From the NCBI GenBank assembly GCA_016788685.1, contig JAEUSS010000459.1:1-11178 (forward strand): 11,178 bases of DNA. Reading direction: 5' to 3'. The notes under the pieces are model-generated. The model made no database searches. It was given only the letters and a program-made list of their open reading frames with translations, and was not told where the DNA came from. The position numbers and the translations under genes are program-made. The number at the start of each line of letters is the position of its first letter. Position 1 is the first letter of the stretch. Below are positions 7,097 to 11,178 of this stretch, piece after piece. Source of the DNA: Prolixibacteraceae bacterium (GTDB taxonomy: Bacteria; Bacteroidota; Bacteroidia; Bacteroidales; Prolixibacteraceae).

Positions 7097-8434
7097 TTAA
7101 AATTCGTTGCCAAAAGAAGAGCGAACACAACGGAACCCAATATATGATTTAGTTGTGTCCTGATATTCAAAACTTCGGGTTGAGACCTGAAGGAATGCCG
7201 AGATATCCTTCCACGAACCTCCGCGGATAACTTTCCTCTTCATGGCCGGAGCTTCGCCGGCTTTTGCGTTGTATTCAAAGTTCGGGTTAAAATCGTTGAT
7301 GTACATGTATGCAGACTCATCGTAAGCTGTACTTGTCCATTCAGCTACATTACCCGACATATCATAAAGCCCGAAGTCGTTGGGGGCATAGCTGCCCACT
7401 TTCATTGTGGCCATACCTCCGTCCTCGACATAGTTCCCTCTTAAAGGTTTAAAGTTTGCCATAAAGACTCCGTCTTGTTCGCGGGTGTAATAACCACCCC
7501 ACGGGTACATGGATAATTGACGGTCGCCGCGGGCTGCATATTCCCATTCAACTTCTGTTGGCAAGCGGTAATCATGCAATGTTGCTTCTTTGCGCCCCGA
7601 CAGATAATCGTTGTGAACTTTAGTCCTCCAGTGGCAGAATGCTTTGGCTTGTTCCCATGCAACTCCCACAACAGGGTAATCGTCAAATCCCGGATGCCAG
7701 AAATAGCGGGTGGCCCATGGCTCGTTGTATGAGAATGTAAAATCCCGGATCCAGCACAAGGTGTCGGGATAAATATTTACCTGATTACGCAAAATAAAAG
7801 AAGATCGGTTTTGAATGGCTTCTTCTTCACCTTTGGCATTAATTACAGTACCGTTATAACTTTGAGTCTCATAATTGTACATGTTTACGCGGCGGGCGGC
7901 CTGTTTCAAGTCGATCCAATGGTATTCGTATGATAATTTTCGGGCGTCGATTTCTTTTCTCTTGAAGAACCGTTCGTTTTCAGGCACGAAGATTGGCTCC
8001 AGGACATCGGCATAGTCCGGATTATCCCATTCCAGTTTTTCTTTCCAGTTGATTCTTGGCGGATCAATCGGGTTGCCTCTGCGGTCTTCGCTGTTCATAA
8101 ATTCAGGGAACTGCTCCGACAGTAAAGTACGGGCGATAGAGTCTCTGACCCACTGAATAAATTGCCGGTATTCGTTGTTGGTAATTTCAGTATCATCCAT
8201 CCAAAAAGCATCAACGGATACTGTTTTTGAAGGAGTGCTGGACGCTGCAATATCCTGATCGTTGGGACCAAGATTGAAGGACCCCCGGTGTACGAATGTC
8301 ATTCCGTAAGGGGTCGGCTCAAACCATTTTCCTCTTCCTTTAACCCCCGTTAGTTCTCCGTTACCTGATTTATTACAACTGGTTAGTGTAACAATCGTGA
8401 AAATAACTAACCCAATGGAAAAATATTTTTTCAT
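7097..8434 (-). CDS. gldK: T9SS ring lipoprotein GldK/PorK
   Basis: GldK is the outer-membrane-anchored lipoprotein of the GldK-GldN ring. The 445-residue precursor has a lipoprotein signal peptide (MKK, hydrophobic 4-15) with lipobox LTSC and lipid-acceptor Cys20. From about residue 40 to the end it has an FGE/SUMF1-like fold, with the hallmarks FWMDDTEITNNEYRQF, YPVVGVAWEQAKAFC, RLPTEVEWEYAARG, YPWGG, GLYDMSGNVAEWTS, RGGSWKD and SYIGFRCVRSS. A family-specific insertion at about 100-215 contains the NYETQSYNG block. The catalytic cysteines of FGE (Cys336 and Cys341 in the human enzyme, just after the GGS motif) are replaced, so it should not be an oxidase. It lies between porP (33-base gap) and gldL (23-base gap), the usual T9SS operon order. 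A close paralogue lies at 2118-3461. Confidence 0.95.
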   Translation of the reverse strand: MKKYFSIGLVIFTIVTLTSCNKSGNGELTGVKGRGKWFEPTPYGMTFVHRGSFNLGPNDQDIAASSTPSKTVSVDAFWMDDTEITNNEYRQFIQWVRDSIARTLLSEQFPEFMNSEDRRGNPIDPPRINWKEKLEWDNPDYADVLEPIFVPENERFFKRKEIDARKLSYEYHWIDLKQAARRVNMYNYETQSYNGTVINAKGEEEAIQNRSSFILRNQVNIYPDTLCWIRDFTFSYNEPWATRYFWHPGFDDYPVVGVAWEQAKAFCHWRTKVHNDYLSGRKEATLHDYRLPTEVEWEYAARGDRQLSMYPWGGYYTREQDGVFMANFKPLRGNYVEDGGMATMKVGSYAPNDFGLYDMSGNVAEWTSTAYDESAYMYINDFNPNFEYNAKAGEAPAMKRKVIRGGSWKDISAFLQVSTRSFEYQDTTKSYIGFRCVRSSFGNEF

Positions 8435-8467
8435 AGTACAGCTGTATGTTGCTTCTAAATATTTTCG

Positions 8468-9412
8468 TTATAAGTATCTTATACTCTTGTATTTTTTACT
8501 TCTGTTTTTGCCGAGATCAAAACTATAACTCAGGAAAAGTTCATGTGAGCCGTTTCCGTAAGCTGCTAACGCCGATGTTATGATGTCGTAAGCATAACCT
8601 ATTCTCAGCCCGTTATTCAATTCAAAACCTAAAAGAACACAAATTGCATCATCAATCCGGTAATTCAATCCGGCCGAAAAACGCTTTTTATAGATGAGCT
8701 CAACAGTGAAATCAGCCTGATAAGCAGCCATATCTGTTTTAAAATAAACTGCCGGATGCAACTCAAATAACGGATTAGATAATCTGATGTTGTAACCTGC
8801 TGATAGATAATAATGTCGAGCTAGAAATGAACGCGTTGTCTCTCCGAGTATTATCGAAGCCTGGTTCAGGTGAGTGACCGAGGCTGCAAGAAAATAATCG
8901 TTTGAACGTAAAAACAAACCCAAACCCGCATCCAGTGCCAATTGACTGGCTTCTGCCTGCGGAAACCCCTGGTCGTTGGGATTCCAGAATTCGCCGGAAG
9001 GGAAGTACCAACGATTGGCTCCGTTTATAGCCATATTGTAAAACCCCAGGCTACCACCGATGCCTAAATCTCCGATACCTGTCTTTATCCGGTACGCATA
9101 ACCCAGATTGACCGAAATATTCTTCTGAAATCCTAATTCGTCGCTTATAATATTAAGTCCAATACCACTGTTTCGCCCAAATAATTCGGTCGCCGAACCA
9201 ATGCTGAATACTAACGTTTTCGGTGCTCCTTCGATTCCGGTCCACTGATAGCGATTTAGTATTGAGCCATTTATGAGTCCGTCGCTTCCTGCATATCCCG
9301 GATTCACAGTCAACAGAGTTTGTTTGTTAAAACTGAACTGTGGATCTTGTTGGGCAATTGCGGCTAAGATAGCTATTATATATAAAAATAAAAAACAAAA
9401 TATTTTTTTCAT
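8468..9412 (-). CDS. porP: T9SS outer-membrane protein of the PorP/SprF family
   Basis: PorP/SprF proteins are outer-membrane beta-barrels. The PorP next to porK is associated with the T9SS ring and motor, whereas stand-alone SprF paralogues usually partner a specific secreted protein. The 314-residue product has a signal peptide (hydrophobic 4-19, probable cleavage after AIA at residue 20). It continues with the family-typical QDPQFSFN, NPGYAGSDG and NRYQWTGIEGAPKT blocks near the mature N-terminus. The rest consists of alternating amphipathic strands ending in aromatic residues, and the C-terminal part contains ELFLSYSFDLG, as expected for a barrel strand. It is the first gene of the operon with gldK-gldL-gldM-gldN, matching the porP-porK-porL-porM-porN order of Porphyromonas gingivalis. 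No cargo gene lies beside it, which favours the core PorP role over an SprF role. Confidence 0.9.
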   Translation of the reverse strand: MKKIFCFLFLYIIAILAAIAQQDPQFSFNKQTLLTVNPGYAGSDGLINGSILNRYQWTGIEGAPKTLVFSIGSATELFGRNSGIGLNIISDELGFQKNISVNLGYAYRIKTGIGDLGIGGSLGFYNMAINGANRWYFPSGEFWNPNDQGFPQAEASQLALDAGLGLFLRSNDYFLAASVTHLNQASIILGETTRSFLARHYYLSAGYNIRLSNPLFELHPAVYFKTDMAAYQADFTVELIYKKRFSAGLNYRIDDAICVLLGFELNNGLRIGYAYDIITSALAAYGNGSHELFLSYSFDLGKNRSKKYKSIRYL

Positions 9413-9448
9413 AAAAGCATGTTGCGACTAGGTTTTGCCCCAATGATG

Positions 9449-9478
9449 ACAGTAAAATAATGAAAAAATGTTTACTGT
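9449..9478. repeat. 8-bp perfect inverted repeat in the porP leader region
   Basis: ACAGTAAA (9449-9456) and TTTACTGT (9471-9478) are exact inverted repeats separated by 14 AT-rich bases. The repeat lies between the candidate porP promoter and the porP start codon, about 37 bases upstream of the ATG. It is not followed by a T-run on either strand, so it is not an obvious terminator. It could be an operator or a stem-loop in the operon's leader mRNA. Confidence 0.4.
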
Positions 9479-9480
9479 AC

Positions 9481-9507
9481 CAAATAAGCAGTACTCTCTA
9501 AAGTCAA
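9481..9507 (-). promoter_or_regulatory. Possible promoter of the porP-gldKLMN operon
   Basis: On the minus strand, TTG (9507-9505) is followed after 18 bases by TATTTG (9486-9481), close to the Bacteroidota TTG and TAnnTTTG pattern but not a full match to the -7 element. Transcription would start near 9474, giving a leader of about 60 bases that begins inside the inverted repeat at 9449-9478. It lies in the 111-base gap after the arginase-like gene, where an operon promoter would be expected. Confidence 0.35.
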
Positions 9508-9523
9508 TGAACGCATGTTTATT

Positions 9524-10687
9524 CTATTTATTTTGCCTTTTGGCCATCTTTCGTATGTTTTTCCACCATCTGTCCGGAATGTCGCCAAGCGATGCTTTCT
9601 TGTAATCGTCTTCATCACAGGGCACAATGTACATGCCTCCTTTGCGGTTTTCGAAATCCGAAATCTCCATCCACCACCGGCCTGATATCCGGCTCTGAAA
9701 AAAGACGAGGGTCATGCTGATGTCGGACATGTCAACCATAAACTGTTTGAAATCTTCCGAGTCATCAAGAGGGTCTTCCGGTTTCCGGTTGATGAACCCT
9801 TCCATGAAATGCCAGACAATCTGGGCCATCAGGGCCGATGAATTCGATGTCGGGTCTTTCTCCGGAATCAGGTTGAAGAATCCGGCAATGTTCAATGTGT
9901 CACTGGTGCCGGCATATCGGGCAATCTGACAGGCTTCTTCCGAATATAAGCCGTTGGGAGATGCCATCGACTGCCCTGGTGCATCCATGTAGCGAACAGC
10001 GTTCAGGTCGAAGCTGAACACGTGAGCATCGCGAAGGATGGGCTCAACCGAGGTGAGATCGTATCTGACCTGCCCCAATCTTTTAACATCCCAGTGGTAA
10101 TTATTAAATAGATCGATGTCTGTCAGATCGACAAAATAGTTCTGATAGGCCAGCGAGGTATATGAATACAGATTTTTTTGCTTTTCGAAAATCAGGTTCA
10201 GGTAGTTTTCAGAATTAATGTTTTTTATACCTTTTCTGAAATCCAGTTTCGGATCGACGGTGACCATATTAAAAAGGCGTCCGTCAAATGCTTTGGTCAT
10301 TCCGAAGGTCAGATCCTGGCTCCCACCCAGAACGACTAATGTCTGGTGATTTTCAATAACATATTCGCAAATGTCACGCAGCGCAAAGTAGGAGTCGCTG
10401 GCTGTGTGCGCAATCTTCAGATTCCCCAAATCCAGAGCTTTGAAGCGTGCTCCAATCCGGTTCAGGTTATACAGGTACTTTCTGATTTCATCAGGAGCTT
10501 TGGCAGCGCCCGGAAGCACTGAATTCCGGTCCTCACATACACCAATAATGAGCAACTCCGCCTTTTCAGGTTTGAGTTTTTCCTGATTCTTTTGTAATAA
10601 CGCCCCTAATGTGTGTTTTTTATTGACATAATCAGTGCATTCAAACTTCTCAAAATCAACAGGATCAAAATAGTGTAACAAGTCCAT
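9524..10687 (-). CDS. Arginase-fold (ureohydrolase-like) protein with degenerate metal site
   Basis: Active members of this superfamily (arginase, agmatinase, formimidoylglutamase) hydrolyse guanidino or formimino groups using two Mn ions held by GGxH, DAHxD and SxDxD motifs. The 387-residue product has recognisable counterparts in the right order. GGSQDLTFG (121-129) has Gln124 where the His ligand belongs, DPKLD (145-149) has Lys147 in place of His, and SFDLN (225-229) has Asn229 in place of Asp. Asp145, Asp149 and Asp227 remain. The PGAAKAPDEIRKYLYNL region (59-75) is also family-like. The C-terminal extension after about 300 (Asp/Glu- then Trp/Lys-rich, with WWMEISDFEN and RWWKNIRK) is not part of the standard arginase core. 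No signal peptide is present, so it is cytoplasmic. It lies between topA and porP, each gap being over 70 bases. Homologues are often labelled formimidoylglutamase, but the lost ligands argue against that reaction. Confidence 0.75.
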   Translation of the reverse strand: MDLLHYFDPVDFEKFECTDYVNKKHTLGALLQKNQEKLKPEKAELLIIGVCEDRNSVLPGAAKAPDEIRKYLYNLNRIGARFKALDLGNLKIAHTASDSYFALRDICEYVIENHQTLVVLGGSQDLTFGMTKAFDGRLFNMVTVDPKLDFRKGIKNINSENYLNLIFEKQKNLYSYTSLAYQNYFVDLTDIDLFNNYHWDVKRLGQVRYDLTSVEPILRDAHVFSFDLNAVRYMDAPGQSMASPNGLYSEEACQIARYAGTSDTLNIAGFFNLIPEKDPTSNSSALMAQIVWHFMEGFINRKPEDPLDDSEDFKQFMVDMSDISMTLVFFQSRISGRWWMEISDFENRKGGMYIVPCDEDDYKKASLGDIPDRWWKNIRKMAKRQNK

Positions 10688-10709
10688 TAGCGGGTTTTTT
10701 ATCGGGAGT

Positions 10710-10740
10710 CGAATTTACGTTTTTATATAAAAAGGGCAAA
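10710..10740 (-). promoter_or_regulatory. Candidate promoter of the arginase-like gene
   Basis: On the minus strand TTTG (10740-10737) is followed after 19 bases by TAAATTCG (10717-10710), one base from TAnnTTTG and at the spacing typical of Bacteroidota. Transcription would start around 10704, about 17 bases before the ATG at 10687. The upstream element lies within the 3' arm of the topA terminator, so terminator and promoter overlap. Confidence 0.4.
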
Positions 10741-10759
10741 CAAAAATATGTTTGCCCTT
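10732..10759 (-). terminator. Intrinsic terminator of topA
   Basis: AAGGGCAAAC (10732-10741) and GTTTGCCCTT (10750-10759) form a perfect 10-bp stem with an 8-base A/T loop. It starts 5 bases beyond the topA stop codon. On the minus strand the stem end merges into TTTTTATATAA, an adequate but short T-run. The flanking A residues could make it work weakly on the other strand too, but no plus-strand gene enters from the left. Confidence 0.8.
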
Positions 10760-10764
10760 AAAAA

Positions 10765-11178
10765 TTATTTTCTTTTGGATTTCTTTGGAGCCGGTTGCTT
10801 TTCAATCAGTGTCATGCACTCTTCCAAGGTCAGTTTGGCTGCGTCCGTAGTCTTCGGTATTTTGTAATTGTTCTTTTTATATGAAATATACGGTCCCCAT
10901 CTTCCGTTCAGAACTTTTACCTCCGGATTTTCATCAAATACCGTGATTACTGCATTCTGATCTTTTTCCCGTTTGGCCTCAATTAGCACAATGGCCCGCT
11001 CCAGAACGATAGAATACGGGTCATCCACATTCTTTTCGAGCGATATGAATTTGCTGTCGTGGCGGACGTATGGTCCGAATCGTCCGATAGCTACAGTGAC
11101 GGTTTTCCCCTCGTACTCTCCCAGGGTACGGGGTAGTTTGAATAATTCCAGCGCGTCTTCGAGCGTAATGGTTTCCAG
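10765..11178 (-). CDS. topA: DNA topoisomerase I, C-terminal end (partial)
   Basis: Type IA topoisomerase relaxes negatively supercoiled DNA. Only the last 137 residues are in the window; the frame is open to the right edge at 11178 and ends at TAA 10767-10765. What is visible are two copies of the C-terminal repeat seen in the topoisomerases of this phylum. The first has YEGKTVTVAIGRFGPYV (fragment residues 22-38), with an upstream ETITLEDALELFKLPRTLG linker. The second has NGRWGPYISYKKNNYKIPK (91-109). The protein ends in a basic tail, PAPKKSKRK, likely to contact DNA. The ATG-less start suggested by GTG at 11028 is not a real start, because coding continues upstream without interruption. 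The catalytic Tyr and Toprim domain lie outside the window. A hairpin terminator follows directly. Confidence 0.93.
   Translation of the reverse strand: METITLEDALELFKLPRTLGEYEGKTVTVAIGRFGPYVRHDSKFISLEKNVDDPYSIVLERAIVLIEAKREKDQNAVITVFDENPEVKVLNGRWGPYISYKKNNYKIPKTTDAAKLTLEECMTLIEKQPAPKKSKRK

Noticed and set aside
8437..8446. 10-bp palindrome TACAGCTGTA just upstream of the gldK start codon
   Set aside because: It is short, has no loop for an RNA hairpin, sits inside the operon, and has no second copy in the window; chance is sufficient.
10022..10030. Asp-Ala-His triplet in the arginase-like protein (residues 220-222), resembling the DAHxD metal motif
   Set aside because: By order of motifs it lies just before the SFDLN segment, not where DAHxD belongs; the true equivalent is DPKLD at residues 145-149, so it is probably coincidental.
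1..11178. Mobile elements, CRISPR arrays, tRNA or rRNA genes, attachment sites
   Set aside because: No transposase or integrase frames, regularly spaced repeats, or structured RNA gene sequences were seen; the window is densely filled with chromosomal housekeeping and T9SS genes of even character.

Overview
The window comes from a member of the phylum Bacteroidota, most likely class Bacteroidia. A Marinilabiliales/Prolixibacteraceae-type bacterium would fit, but that rank is a guess. The evidence is a complete core type IX secretion system (T9SS) cluster in the order porP-gldK-gldL-gldM-gldN. This machinery is confined to the Bacteroidota/FCB group. Other signs are the lack of Shine-Dalgarno-like sites before most starts and lipoprotein and signal-peptide genes typical of the phylum.

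Layout, left to right. (1) A minus-strand MlaE-type lipid-transport permease runs off the left edge (1-650). (2) A 277-bp divergent intergenic region carries two neighbouring dyad symmetries. (3) A plus-strand mannose-1-phosphate guanylyltransferase, manC (928-2022), ends in a probable intrinsic terminator. (4) A second full-length GldK-type lipoprotein gene lies on the minus strand (2118-3461). (5) It is separated by one strong and one weak minus-strand terminator from the tightly packed minus-strand operon porP (9412-8468), gldK (8434-7097), gldL (7073-6099), gldM (6080-4464), gldN (4461-3607). (6) Upstream of porP is an arginase-fold protein (10687-9524) in which about half of the canonical metal ligands are replaced. 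(7) The 3' end of a type I DNA topoisomerase gene (topA) runs off the right edge and finishes in a clear hairpin terminator.

How the genes work together. In characterised T9SSs, GldL and GldM form the proton-driven inner-membrane motor, with GldM spanning the periplasm. GldK (lipoprotein) and GldN form the ring-like periplasmic/outer-membrane assembly, and PorP is an outer-membrane component linked to it. All the residues I could place as functionally important in GldL (two membrane glutamates) and GldM (an N-terminal arginine) are present, so the motor looks intact. ManC makes GDP-mannose, a precursor of the surface polysaccharides to which some T9SS cargo is attached; a link to this locus is inference only.

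I do not see an entirely new system. The most unusual points are the second gldK copy outside the terminated operon, the metal-site-degenerate arginase homologue next to the T9SS genes, and inverted repeats at the porP and mlaE/manC control regions. No rRNA, tRNA, CRISPR array, insertion sequence or attachment site was found.
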